Positions 8,703-17,443 of a stretch of 64,000 nucleotides of DNA are shown here, one piece after another (position 1 is the first letter of the stretch; the number at the start of each line of letters is the position of its first letter). Position numbers and translations under genes: made by a program. Origin of the DNA: Vibrio sp. 99-8-1 (GTDB taxonomy: Bacteria; Pseudomonadota; Gammaproteobacteria; Enterobacterales; Vibrionaceae); NCBI RefSeq assembly GCF_013114595.1, contig NZ_VTXE01000008.1:1-64000 (forward strand). The letters run 5' to 3'. The notes beneath the pieces were generated by a model, which worked only from the letters and a program-made list of their open reading frames with translations, had not been told where the DNA came from and did no database searches.

Positions 8703-10157
8703 ATGTTTCTAATAAACAGTGGAAATTCTAAACGCGGATTATTAATCATCATTATTTCACTTTTGATGCTGGCCGGGTTTGTTTTTACCAACGCGGTAAA
8801 TTTTTACTACCTTAAACTCAATTTACGCAATTCAATTATCGAAACGGAACTACCAAAGGCGACGACTGAAGTCTATTCTGAAATCACTTTGAATGTGCTC
8901 CCAGCCATTATCGCTTCCTCTATGTTAGCCAATGATCGTTTTATCCAACGCTGGTTACAGAACAATGTCTGTGAGGATGAAGATCTTGTCAGCTATTTAG
9001 CTCAGATAAAACACCGTAGTAATGCCTTAATTAGTTTTGTCGTTTCATTCGAATCACAGCAATATTTTAACTCTGAAGGGGTTAAAATGTATGAATCAGA
9101 AGATGATCCTCAAGCTGCATGGTATTTTGATTTTGTTAATAGCGACAAAATGTATGAGTTAAATGTAGGGCCAAATATCGACTCAAGCCATACACCAGCA
9201 CTGTTTGTTAACTATAAAATATTTCATGAAGATCAATTATTAGGCGTTGTTGGTTTAGGGTTGAAGTTCGATGTTATCAAGAACATTCTGCAACAGTTTA
9301 AACATAACTATAACCAAAACATCTACTTTCTTGATGCTCACGGCCATATTATTTCTCATTCAGAAGGAGCAATGCTCGACAGTAAAGCCATATCTAATCT
9401 GCCAACTTTCTCCGATGCGCTGAGCAATGCCAATCAACATGATTCAACCATTCTTGAGTATCAAAATGAGCATGGAAAATTCTTATTAAACCTACAATAT
9501 ATTGCTGAGCTCAACTGGTGGATGTTAATAGAGCAAGAGGAAGAGATCACCTTTAGCGAGATACGGACCATCCTCTATACCAATCTGTTTATCGGCCTAG
9601 TCACCATTATCGTCATCCTCATTATTGTCTCTTGGGTAGTAAATTTCTTTCATAAGCAGCTAGAGGCTATGGCAACAACAGATGCATTGACCCAGTTAAA
9701 TAATCGAGCTGCATTTGAATATCAGGCGAAAAAAGCTCTGTTGCAGAGTGAACGTTCATCCACGCCTATTTCCGTACTCATGATAGATATCGATAAGTTC
9801 AAAGATATCAACGATAAATACGGTCACTTAAAAGGGGATCAGGTACTACAGACCATTGCGACCAATATTGACTCATCGACTCGACAATCTGACTGCGTAA
9901 GCAGGTGGGGAGGTGAAGAGTTTGTTGTCTTGGCACACAATAGTGATATAGACAGTGCCGCAATACTGGCTGAGAAAATTCGCGCCAGAATAGAAAACTG
10001 CCACTCCTTTCCACAGCCGATCACCATAAGTGTGGGAGTAACGCAGGCAGTTAATGGTGATTCATTGGATCATTTATTAGCCAGAGCAGATATCGCCCTA
10101 TACCAATCAAAAAATAACGGCAGAAACTGTGTGAGAACAGTGCAAGCAGAGGAGTAA
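8703..10157 (+). CDS. Membrane diguanylate cyclase with periplasmic Cache-type sensor
   Basis: The 484-residue protein has an N-terminal membrane helix (about residues 12-34), a periplasmic Cache-like sensor region of about 250 residues, a second membrane helix (about residues 293-318) and a C-terminal GGEEF domain. The active-site motif GGEEF is near residues 402-406, and an RQSD inhibition-site motif (RxxD) stands exactly five residues before it, so the enzyme should make c-di-GMP from GTP and be feedback inhibited. The ligand of the sensor is unknown. It is transcribed away from the T6SS genes, 210 bases after them, and converges with the GST gene. Confidence 0.92.
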   Translation: MFLINSGNSKRGLLIIIISLLMLAGFVFTNAVNFYYLKLNLRNSIIETELPKATTEVYSEITLNVLPAIIASSMLANDRFIQRWLQNNVCEDEDLVSYLAQIKHRSNALISFVVSFESQQYFNSEGVKMYESEDDPQAAWYFDFVNSDKMYELNVGPNIDSSHTPALFVNYKIFHEDQLLGVVGLGLKFDVIKNILQQFKHNYNQNIYFLDAHGHIISHSEGAMLDSKAISNLPTFSDALSNANQHDSTILEYQNEHGKFLLNLQYIAELNWWMLIEQEEEITFSEIRTILYTNLFIGLVTIIVILIIVSWVVNFFHKQLEAMATTDALTQLNNRAAFEYQAKKALLQSERSSTPISVLMIDIDKFKDINDKYGHLKGDQVLQTIATNIDSSTRQSDCVSRWGGEEFVVLAHNSDIDSAAILAEKIRARIENCHSFPQPITISVGVTQAVNGDSLDHLLARADIALYQSKNNGRNCVRTVQAEE

Positions 10158-10214
10158 CATCCACTTGTACTGTCCAGTTAACCGCGACTTGAATGCATCA
10201 GTTTTGCAACACGA

Positions 10215-10835
10215 TTAAGATTGAGCACTCAGTTCAATTTGACCTGCTTTGTTAAAAGCAGGATGACTTGCCAGTTGCTCTGCGTATGCCTCAATGTTGC
10301 TATATTGCTGAATAAGCCCAAAGTTCTGTAACGCCTCCACAACAAAAGAGATCATAATATCCGCACCTGTTAAGGTATCTGCGACTAAATACCGCTTATC
10401 TTGTAATGACGAATTTAAATACTCTGCAATTTTCGCCAGCTCTGCATCTGCGTAATCTGCTAGAAAGTTAGTTTCACAACCATCTTTCATGACAAAGATC
10501 TTCAATAGTGGCGGCAAAATACCGGAACTTTCAGCAAAGTGCATCCACTGCAGGTACTCAACATGCTCTTTAGTACCGCGTAGCGGTGCCAGTTTTCCAT
10601 CGGCATATTTGTCTATCAGGTACTCCGTAATCGCTCCAGATTCCGTCACAATCAAACCATCATCTTCAATAACGGGTGATTTGCCCAGTGGATGAATAGA
10701 CTTAAGTTCTGGCGGAGCCAAGAAAGTGACGCTATCTCTTTGATAAGGAGTAATTTTATATTCTACATTTAGCTCTTCCAACAGCCAAATGATGCGTTTA
10801 GAGCGCGATTTATTTAGGTGGTGTAATGTGATCAT
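10215..10835 (-). CDS. Glutathione S-transferase family protein
   Basis: A 206-residue GST with an N-terminal thioredoxin-like domain (MITLHHLNKSRSKRI, with the Ser-rich N-terminal active-site loop, and the cis-Pro/ESGAITEYL glutathione-binding region around residues 52-74) and a C-terminal helical domain. The KSRSKRIIWLLEEL pattern fits the bacterial GST group that uses Ser near the N-terminus. It lies 20 bases downstream of the curA-like gene and is probably cotranscribed, pointing to joint detoxification of reactive electrophiles. The physiological substrate is not known. Confidence 0.9.
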   Translation of the reverse strand: MITLHHLNKSRSKRIIWLLEELNVEYKITPYQRDSVTFLAPPELKSIHPLGKSPVIEDDGLIVTESGAITEYLIDKYADGKLAPLRGTKEHVEYLQWMHFAESSGILPPLLKIFVMKDGCETNFLADYADAELAKIAEYLNSSLQDKRYLVADTLTGADIMISFVVEALQNFGLIQQYSNIEAYAEQLASHPAFNKAGQIELSAQS

Positions 10836-10855
10836 TTTTATCTTATCCGTGCTAT

Positions 10856-11893
10856 TTAAAGAGGTTGATTGACTTTAACAACAAGTTTTCCGAAGTTTTT
10901 ACCTTCAAGAAGTCCTTGGAAGGCGTCGACGGCATTTTCTAACCCTTCCACCATCTGTTCTTTATATTTCACTTTGCCTTCTGCTAACCAAACAGACATA
11001 TCCGCCGCAAACTCATCATAACGGTGTGCATAATCATCAAAAATTATGAATCCTTGCATTTTGATACGCTTAACCAACAAGGTTCCCATCAACATCGACA
11101 TACGATCAGGCCCTTCTGGCAAAGAGGTGGCGTTATACTGCGAAATCAAACCACATAAAGGAACTCTCGCTGCGGTATTAAGCAATGGCAATACCGCGTC
11201 AAACACTTTTCCGCCGACATTTTCAAAATAGACATCAATTCCCTGATCACACGCTTTTGCTAGTTGTTCAGAAAAATCCGCCGCTTTGTGATCAATACAC
11301 TCGTCAAAACCTAACTCTTCTTTAGCATAACAACACTTCTCTTCTCCACCGGCGATACCTACAACACGTGCACCTTTCAACTTACCAATTTGCCCCACCG
11401 TTGCTCCCACTGGGCCTGTTGCTGCAGCGACAACAATCGTTTCGCCCGGTTTAGGATCACCAATATCCAACAGTCCCATGTATGCGGTAAAACCTGGCAT
11501 GCCCATAATGCCCAGTGCATACGAAGGTGCCATAGGCTGCTTTCCTAACTTCAGTAAGCCTTCACCATTAGAAAGTGCCAGTTTTTGCCACCCTGTATAA
11601 GCTAATACCCACTCACCCACTTCGAAATCACTGTTGTTCGACTCTTCAACCTGACAAACCGTACCACCAACCATAACATCATCAATGGCAACTGGTTCAG
11701 CATAGGATTTAGCATCACTCATTCGCCCTCTCATATACGGATCTAAAGAGAGATAAATGGTTCGTAGTAGCACTTCGCCTTCTGCGGGTACCGGTCTCTG
11801 GGTATTTTCTAAACGAAAGTTTTGCTCTGTTGGCGCACCAACGGGACGAGAAGCCAATACAATTCTGCTGTTACTTTCAAGTTGAGTTTTCAT
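10856..11893 (-). CDS. curA: NADP-dependent oxidoreductase, CurA-like (MDR superfamily)
   Basis: This 345-residue zinc-independent medium-chain dehydrogenase/reductase begins with the leader seen in CurA and leukotriene B4 dehydrogenase-like proteins, has the SLDPYMRGRM motif near residue 50, and a Rossmann region AATGPVGATVGQIGKLKG (about residues 155-172). The family reduces activated carbon-carbon double bonds such as alkenals or curcumin using NADPH in the cytoplasm. An AAGGA ribosome binding site is well placed. A TetR-type palindrome at 12037-12051 lies in its upstream region, matching one in front of the tetR gene, so induction by electrophiles through that regulator is likely. The symbol is based on family resemblance. 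Confidence 0.88.
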   Translation of the reverse strand: MKTQLESNSRIVLASRPVGAPTEQNFRLENTQRPVPAEGEVLLRTIYLSLDPYMRGRMSDAKSYAEPVAIDDVMVGGTVCQVEESNNSDFEVGEWVLAYTGWQKLALSNGEGLLKLGKQPMAPSYALGIMGMPGFTAYMGLLDIGDPKPGETIVVAAATGPVGATVGQIGKLKGARVVGIAGGEEKCCYAKEELGFDECIDHKAADFSEQLAKACDQGIDVYFENVGGKVFDAVLPLLNTAARVPLCGLISQYNATSLPEGPDRMSMLMGTLLVKRIKMQGFIIFDDYAHRYDEFAADMSVWLAEGKVKYKEQMVEGLENAVDAFQGLLEGKNFGKLVVKVNQPL

Positions 11894-12036
11894 TATTTAA
11901 TCCTTGTTATATTTACCTATTTTTTGCTATTTACTAAGGTAGTAAACGACAAAAAACGTGCCAATTAATGCAGCCAAATTCCAGTTACCGGTTCAATCTA
12001 TGGCGTGACAAATAAAGTAACTTGCCACCACTAAAT

Positions 12037-12051
12037 TAGACCAGTCGTCTA
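12037..12051. promoter_or_regulatory. TetR-type operator upstream of curA
   Basis: TAGAC-CAGTC-GTCTA is an inverted repeat with a 5-base centre. The surrounding AAATTAGACC(A/G)GTCGTCTAG occurs again at 12722-12740 before the tetR gene. Two near-identical 19-base sites flanking a tetR gene strongly suggest that its product binds here and controls curA-gst. Confidence 0.75.
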
Positions 12052-12106
12052 GCTCTGTGTTATAAAAAAACTCGTACAGCCACCTATACGAGCTCAAATT
12101 GTCTGT

Positions 12107-12703
12107 TTAGAGCAATGAGTTGCCTTGCAAAAAGCGTTCTGTTTTCCGCAACGTATTCATCATACCTTGTGGATCTTTACTCAATTTATATAAAACGCTT
12201 GTTCCTAACCAAAGTTGATAAAGGCTGACAGCAGCATCATGACTGTCTGTCACTTTAATTGAGCCATCTTTTATTCCAAGCTCTATACAGTCTGCAATGG
12301 CACCCGTAATATCGTTAGCACCTTTGTGTAACGCTAATCGCATGGGCTCGGATAGATCAGACACTTCAGCAGATAGCTTAACGACTAAGCAGCGCTCTGC
12401 GCCACATGCACCTTGTGAAATTTCTATCCATCGACGCCAATACGTAAGCAAACGTTCATTAGCGGATAAGTTATCATCTTCAAATAAACCCTTTAAGCGG
12501 ACCATGTATTGACTAAAATAGTCCTCTATCAATGCTTCGCCAAACTGCTCCTTTGACTTAAAGTAATGATAGAAAGAGCCTTTAGGTACTTCTGCATGTT
12601 TTAACAGTTGGGACAGACCGACACTGGTAAAGCCTTTCGCTACGATAAGTTCATAGCCAGTTTGCAATATGTGCTGTCGCGTTTCATTCGTTTTTGTTTT
12701 CAT
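12107..12703 (-). CDS. TetR/AcrR-family repressor, likely controls curA-gst
   Basis: A 198-residue TetR protein: helix-turn-helix at the N-terminus (GYELIVAKGFTSVGLSQLLK, then VPKGSFYHYFKSKEQF at about residues 40-55) and an all-helical ligand domain. Several Cys residues in the ligand domain (for example QGACGAERCLVV) recall thiol-based electrophile sensors such as NemR, an analogy rather than proof. The ATG at 12703 gives the family start MKTKTNETR; the frame also runs six codons further to a TTG. Palindromes before this gene (12725-12739) and before curA (12037-12051) suggest autoregulation and control of curA-gst. Confidence 0.9.
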   Translation of the reverse strand: MKTKTNETRQHILQTGYELIVAKGFTSVGLSQLLKHAEVPKGSFYHYFKSKEQFGEALIEDYFSQYMVRLKGLFEDDNLSANERLLTYWRRWIEISQGACGAERCLVVKLSAEVSDLSEPMRLALHKGANDITGAIADCIELGIKDGSIKVTDSHDAAVSLYQLWLGTSVLYKLSKDPQGMMNTLRKTERFLQGNSLL

Positions 12704-12724
12704 GCAGACGATAATAAACAAAAT

Positions 12725-12739
12725 TAGACCGGTCGTCTA
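12725..12739. promoter_or_regulatory. TetR-type operator upstream of tetR
   Basis: TAGAC-CGGTC-GTCTA is a perfect-arm palindrome 22-36 bases upstream of the tetR start codon, with the same flanks as the site at 12037-12051. It fits autorepression. Confidence 0.75.
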
Positions 12740-12793
12740 GTTATTTTATAGTTCGCTATTTTTCGCCGCTAAAGATGCGATATAGCGCTTGTT

Positions 12794-13096
12794 TTAACAG
12801 CCTACTGTATAATCAACGACGACAATATCTTGAATGATTTTTCTGAAGTGGACTTTTAATGCATCATGTTCCGGGTGAGTGAGGTAACGATCTCTGGCTT
12901 CCTCACTACAAAATGTCATCACTATGGCAAGATCATAAGATTTGTTCTTTCCCTCCGGGCTATTATTCTCGCCCCACTCCACTGTTTCTATTCCATCGAC
13001 CTTGTCTGAGATCGATAAAAAAGCCGCTTTCGCTGCATCTCGCTCAATAACCGTAGCACTCTGTTTTGTTTCAACCAACATTAAATGACGAATCAA
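12794..13096 (-). CDS. Dabb-family alpha/beta-barrel protein
   Basis: A protein of about 100 residues with the dimeric alpha/beta-barrel (stress-responsive Dabb) pattern: LIRHLMLVETK at the start, GIETVEWGENNSPEGKN in the middle and the HPEHDALKVHF helix near the end. Family members start MIRH; here the matching codon is a TTG at 13096 preceded by a strong AAGGAG ribosome binding site, so I place the start there rather than at an upstream codon at 13150. The function of this group is not known. It lies downstream of the tetR promoter on the same strand as its neighbours but is probably transcribed separately. Confidence 0.8.
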   Translation of the reverse strand: MIRHLMLVETKQSATVIERDAAKAAFLSISDKVDGIETVEWGENNSPEGKNKSYDLAIVMTFCSEEARDRYLTHPEHDALKVHFRKIIQDIVVVDYTVGC

Positions 13097-13220
13097 TCTG
13101 TTCTCCTTATCTGCTGAAAATTGTTTGGCTATCTTATTCCAAACAAACACTGATTGACTTACTTAGACTACTTCGCTTTTCTACAAAGTTCACCTAATCT
13201 CGTCAAAACAACGATATTTC

Positions 13221-14393
13221 TTAACGGTCAAAATACGCTAACCATCGGGCGGTTTGTCCATCGGATTTAATGTCATCGGCGCGACGGGCAGATTGTCGTG
13301 CCATCTCTAACTCACCAAGGTAAAAATACGCTTCAGTCTTAGTTAACCACTGCTGTTGAGTTAAACGGTTAAATAGATCCAGTTCAGATATAACTTGCTG
13401 ATACTGCTTATCCCGCATTAACAGCTGCACATAAGACCAGTGATAACGGCTCTCTTTTTGTCGAGCGTTATTCCATGCTACGAGCGCGAGCGAAAACGCC
13501 TTTGCTTGCTGCCAATAACCTGCTTCCGTCGCCCAATCTTGAGCATTTTTGTCGTCAATATCATTTTGATATATTCGCGCAGCCAACTCTGGCGACCCTT
13601 GTTGCTGATATAACTGAGCCATCGTCATTAGCTCTCTCTTTGTCAGAGAAAATCCTGCCCGTTGGTACTGTTTTAAACTACTAAGCGCCATTGAGTACTG
13701 CTTAAGTTGTAACTGCAAATCAATCTGATATTTCCACCAACGCGCTTTTTTCGGCTCTGTGGCTTTAATATTCTCGACGACTATCAGCGCATTTTCCCAC
13801 TGCTTTAGCGCAAGATACGCGCCTAACAAAAGCTCTCGTTCCCGAGTGGTAAGCTGAGGTATTAACTGCTGGTAACGAGCCATGGTATCCAACACAACTT
13901 GCCAATGCTGTAACTGATAGTTGGCTTTTGCTAAACGAAGAAGTGTTGATGAAAGTAGTGAATCCTGCTGAGCATTATCTATCTCTGTGGCCGACTGCAA
14001 TGTCGAAACCAGCTTGGTATATTGCTCTATTGCTAATACGTAATGCTGTTCCGAGAACAGTATATCTCCGAGCATACGCTGGGTAGAGAGCAATAACGGT
14101 TGCGGCAACCCATTGCTCTCTATCGCCTTAACCAGAGCACGTTTGGTTTTATCAGACTCCTCCTGCTGCCAATAGAGTACGGCTAACATGCGCTGAACAT
14201 ACCCTAGGTCATAATCGTTACGAGTTTTCGTCCTTTCTAGTAGCTCAATCGCCGCTACATTATTGTCTTGTTGCTGTAGAACAAAAGCACTGTTCACTCT
14301 ATTAGCCACAAAAGAGCTGAGCTCTTTCGCGTTAAGCATGACAGGAAATAGCGTTCCAACAGACAACAGTAGAAAAAGTACTCTTTTCATCAT
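13221..14393 (-). CDS. TPR protein of the TonB2-type system
   Basis: A 390-residue exported protein (signal peptide about residues 1-22, ending near LNA) made almost wholly of tetratricopeptide-like helical repeats. It overlaps tonB by four bases (ATGA) and is the last gene of the DUF3450-ttpC-exbB-exbD-tonB-TPR operon, the same order as in the Vibrio cholerae TonB2 cluster. In the periplasm it probably helps organise the TonB2 complex, but its precise role is not established. Length and position match the vibrio counterparts. Confidence 0.85.
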   Translation of the reverse strand: MMKRVLFLLLSVGTLFPVMLNAKELSSFVANRVNSAFVLQQQDNNVAAIELLERTKTRNDYDLGYVQRMLAVLYWQQEESDKTKRALVKAIESNGLPQPLLLSTQRMLGDILFSEQHYVLAIEQYTKLVSTLQSATEIDNAQQDSLLSSTLLRLAKANYQLQHWQVVLDTMARYQQLIPQLTTRERELLLGAYLALKQWENALIVVENIKATEPKKARWWKYQIDLQLQLKQYSMALSSLKQYQRAGFSLTKRELMTMAQLYQQQGSPELAARIYQNDIDDKNAQDWATEAGYWQQAKAFSLALVAWNNARQKESRYHWSYVQLLMRDKQYQQVISELDLFNRLTQQQWLTKTEAYFYLGELEMARQSARRADDIKSDGQTARWLAYFDR

Positions 14394-15031
14394 TCATTCT
14401 GCAAGGTAAATTCAAGTCTGACCGTTTGTCCAGATTGAGCGGTGGCGACACCATCTGTGATCATGGGTTGGTACTTCCATCGTTTTAGCGCTCGCTTCGC
14501 CTCTTTATCAAACATCCCTTTTGGTTCACTCTTTAGCACTTTTATCTCTACTGGAGCACCGGATGCATCTATGGTGAACTGCAACACGATATACCCTTCA
14601 ATATTGCGTTTTTTTGCTCGAATTGGATAACGAGGTTCTATGCGATAAAGAGGCAACGCTTGTTGGTTTTTCGCCGGCTTAATTGGAGCCAGTTCCGGCA
14701 GAACCGGGGGGGTTATAGCCAGCCCTATTACTGTGTTGTCAATCTCTAACATAGGAGCCGTGATATTCTCTAGCGGGATGGATTGTAAAGGTGCCGCGCG
14801 ACTTACTAGTAATTGCGTTGGCGCTGCCAACTGTTGCTGAGGGGGCTCCGGAAGACGACGTTGACGCCTTTTGGCCTCACTCTCCTGTTCCACTTGCACA
14901 ACATCAAACCGTAAAGCAGAGTCTGTACTCGGTAGTGACCGCACGTCCAATTTAACTAACCAAGTCATAAAAGCAAAAACGGTCATCGTTAATAACAGAG
15001 CACAAGGGATGATAATCAAAACCCTGATCAT
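14390..15031 (-). CDS. tonB2: TonB2-type energy transducer
   Basis: This 213-residue TonB has an N-terminal membrane anchor (about residues 5-27), a short periplasmic linker with modest proline content (LPEPPQQQL near residue 60), and a C-terminal TonB domain with the YRIEPRYPIRAKKRNIEG signature near residue 128 and a final beta strand VRLEFTL. The short linker is typical of vibrio TonB2 rather than the long Pro/Lys-rich TonB1. It transmits proton-motive energy to outer-membrane receptors for siderophores, haem or other ligands. It overlaps both neighbours by four bases. Confidence 0.92.
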   Translation of the reverse strand: MIRVLIIIPCALLLTMTVFAFMTWLVKLDVRSLPSTDSALRFDVVQVEQESEAKRRQRRLPEPPQQQLAAPTQLLVSRAAPLQSIPLENITAPMLEIDNTVIGLAITPPVLPELAPIKPAKNQQALPLYRIEPRYPIRAKKRNIEGYIVLQFTIDASGAPVEIKVLKSEPKGMFDKEAKRALKRWKYQPMITDGVATAQSGQTVRLEFTLQNE

Positions 15032-15435
15032 GGTTTCTGCTCTGTGGCTAATGCAATACGCTCAACACCTGCTCCTTTAGCACCATCCATAACTGCAACG
15101 ACTGTCCCGTTAAAAGCATAAGCGTCAGCTTGAATAACTAATGAGGCATCCGGTTTATCGATAATCATGCTTTCCAAGGTTGCTTGAACCCTCTCTACAT
15201 CAACCAGACGATTGTCGATATAAATATGGTTGTCGGCTGTAATTGCAATAAATATCGCCGCGTTCTTTTGGCTAGTCGCGTGGTTTGCCGAAGGGCGATT
15301 TACCTCAACTCCCGACTCTCGTACAAAAGAGCTAGTAACAATAAAAAAGATCAGCATGATAAAGACGATGTCTAGCATAGATGTCATATCAATCTGTGCG
15401 TCATCTCTATTCTCTCGTCGACGGCCTAATCTCAT
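15028..15435 (-). CDS. exbD2: ExbD-type biopolymer transport protein
   Basis: A 135-residue ExbD/TolR protein with the conserved single membrane segment (about residues 20-40) containing the IDMTSMLDIVFIMLIFF block; the Asp in MLD is the residue used for proton translocation in the family. A periplasmic domain follows. It pairs with the adjacent ExbB to energise TonB2. ATGA overlaps with exbB and tonB show tight translational coupling. Confidence 0.93.
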   Translation of the reverse strand: MRLGRRRENRDDAQIDMTSMLDIVFIMLIFFIVTSSFVRESGVEVNRPSANHATSQKNAAIFIAITADNHIYIDNRLVDVERVQATLESMIIDKPDASLVIQADAYAFNGTVVAVMDGAKGAGVERIALATEQKP

Positions 15436-16046
15436 TGCCCTTCTCCAGTTAATTCTTTATTCGCCAAAACAGATTGTTGATTGCCACTTTCAGACGCGTT
15501 GATACGTAATAAACGTGCTAAATGCAGTTGCCTCTTCTCAGTGATTCGAGAAATACGCGAATAGACAAACAAACTCACCAATGCGGCCACCATCCCTGCC
15601 ATCGTGGGTAATGTTGCCATCGAAATGCCTGCCGCCATTAACTGGGGGTCAGCGTTACCTTGCGTCGCTAACACATCAAATACCGAGATCATTCCGGTAA
15701 CTGTCCCTAATAAACCTAGCATCGGAAAGAGCGAAACAATCAACTTCAGCAGTGACATGTTCACCGTTAACTTGGCTTTAGCTTCACTTAACCATCGACC
15801 TCTCTGGGCTTGAGCAAACCATGAAAAACGGTCACTGCGTTGTAGCCAAAACCCAAACCAGCGTTGTTGGTCTCTAGGAAATACTCGAACCAGATACCAA
15901 ACTCGCTCCAGAACCAACGTCCAAAATAGTGTCATTAATCCAGCAAGCCACCACAGAATTGGACCACCTTTAGCCATAAATCGCTCTGCTGTTGCCAGCC
16001 ATTCCGTGTTTCCAACTATAGAAATAACGTCACTTAAACCGTCCAT
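15432..16046 (-). CDS. exbB2: ExbB-type proton channel protein
   Basis: A 204-residue MotA/TolQ/ExbB protein with three membrane segments (about residues 28-50, 105-127 and 140-165) and the conserved cores LFPMLGLLGTVTGMI and GISMATLPTMAGMVAALVS. It forms the pentameric channel around ExbD in the inner membrane. Its start shares one base with the end of ttpC. Being shorter than ExbB1 is normal for the TonB2 system. Confidence 0.93.
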   Translation of the reverse strand: MDGLSDVISIVGNTEWLATAERFMAKGGPILWWLAGLMTLFWTLVLERVWYLVRVFPRDQQRWFGFWLQRSDRFSWFAQAQRGRWLSEAKAKLTVNMSLLKLIVSLFPMLGLLGTVTGMISVFDVLATQGNADPQLMAAGISMATLPTMAGMVAALVSLFVYSRISRITEKRQLHLARLLRINASESGNQQSVLANKELTGEGQ

Positions 16047-17443
16047 TATTCAACTCTAACTGCTGCAACTATGTCCTGCTCCGCTCGCTCAGCAACCAAT
16101 CCTATCCCCTGTTTCTCAATACTATTTCTTATGGACTCTGCTTGCGATGAAAGGAGGTTATGCGTTAGTAATAGCGGCATCGCGGCGATTAAACCCAACA
16201 CTGTGGTAACTAGTGCCATGGAGATACCCCCAGCCATAATTTTTGGATCTGCGTTGCCAAACTGAGTAATGGTTTGAAATGTTTCTATCATACCTGTCAC
16301 TGTTCCAAGCAACCCTAACATGGGTGCCAGTGCCGCCAACAATTTGATAAATGATAACCCTCTTTCAAGCCGAGCTTGCTCTTCCATTACTCCTTCAAGT
16401 AAACGCAGCTCCAACGCCTCAACATTATTGGAGCGATCCTGATGATAAAGAGCTAGAATTCTTCCTAATGGATTGTCAGCACTTGGTGTTGTTATCTGAG
16501 TCAATTGACGTCGAATTCTTCTCCTGCAAATCATTAAGAAACTGCCCTGAACGATTCCGACAAATAGACCAATACCCAGAATGGCAATGATAATTTGGCC
16601 AATAATACCGCCACTATTTATACGATCCATCATGGTTGGTGTATTGGTTAATTGGGTCAACAGTTCTCCACGACTAACATCAATATCAAGCAACTGATAA
16701 TGGCTTGGTGCTGCTTTATTATCGTCAGCAAGAACAGCAAGATTGAGTGGCCGTTTAGGTTGCAAAGCATATGGAGTTGCTAACTCTCTATGCTTATTCC
16801 AGTGAAGATACCCTTGTTGGTTGCCCAACCCAATGGTTCCCAACCGGACAACAGGTTGAGTGATGACCTCGCCATTCGCTTGTACGACCGGTAGTTCCAA
16901 TTTCTCAAGTTCGCCGCTACTGGTTGTTTGAGCGATAAATGCCTGCCACAAACCGTATAACTGCTCTTTTGAAGGCAATGTTCGAGCGTCAACAATATCA
17001 TCCACCAACTGTTTATGGCGTTGCTGTGCCGAACCTTGGAAGGTAACAGCTTGCTCTTTTTGTAGGTCTTTAGCCGCTTGTCGCACGACACCAAATAGTT
17101 CACCTAAACTGCTCGATGCCAATCGTAACTGTTGTTCTTTCTCTACCAGTGTTTTCTCGTTCAGTGTAAAGCGATCACTAAGCTCATCAATCTGACTCTC
17201 TAATAACGCCACTTCATGGGTTAACTGGGCAAGTTGCTCTTTAAGTTGATGCTCCGTGGCTAAAAATTGCTCTGTTCTGTTTTTGTTATGCTGACTTTCT
17301 ACTTGTTGCGCTTGCTTAGTCGTATCTAACAACTGTGCTGGCGACTTAATACTGTTTTCAGCAAACGACATCGGCGTGAATATTGCAAAACCGACTGAAA
17401 ATAACGCCATTTTGTTGGCTAAAAAGGAAGTTAAACGACTCAT
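16046..17443 (-). CDS. ttpC: TtpC-like protein: coiled coil plus ExbB/TolQ domain
   Basis: A 465-residue protein with a signal-like first segment, a long periplasmic coiled coil (about residues 40-125, many Gln/Glu/Leu), a further periplasmic region, then three membrane segments and the MotA/TolQ/ExbB core LAPMLGLLGTVTGMIETF and GGISMALVTTVLGLIAAMP near residues 370-430. This is the TtpC plan, a fourth component required by vibrio TonB2 and TonB3 systems. It overlaps the DUF3450 gene by four bases. The TonB2 rather than TonB3 assignment rests on gene order and is not certain. Confidence 0.9.
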   Translation of the reverse strand: MSRLTSFLANKMALFSVGFAIFTPMSFAENSIKSPAQLLDTTKQAQQVESQHNKNRTEQFLATEHQLKEQLAQLTHEVALLESQIDELSDRFTLNEKTLVEKEQQLRLASSSLGELFGVVRQAAKDLQKEQAVTFQGSAQQRHKQLVDDIVDARTLPSKEQLYGLWQAFIAQTTSSGELEKLELPVVQANGEVITQPVVRLGTIGLGNQQGYLHWNKHRELATPYALQPKRPLNLAVLADDNKAAPSHYQLLDIDVSRGELLTQLTNTPTMMDRINSGGIIGQIIIAILGIGLFVGIVQGSFLMICRRRIRRQLTQITTPSADNPLGRILALYHQDRSNNVEALELRLLEGVMEEQARLERGLSFIKLLAALAPMLGLLGTVTGMIETFQTITQFGNADPKIMAGGISMALVTTVLGLIAAMPLLLTHNLLSSQAESIRNSIEKQGIGLVAERAEQDIVAAVRVE

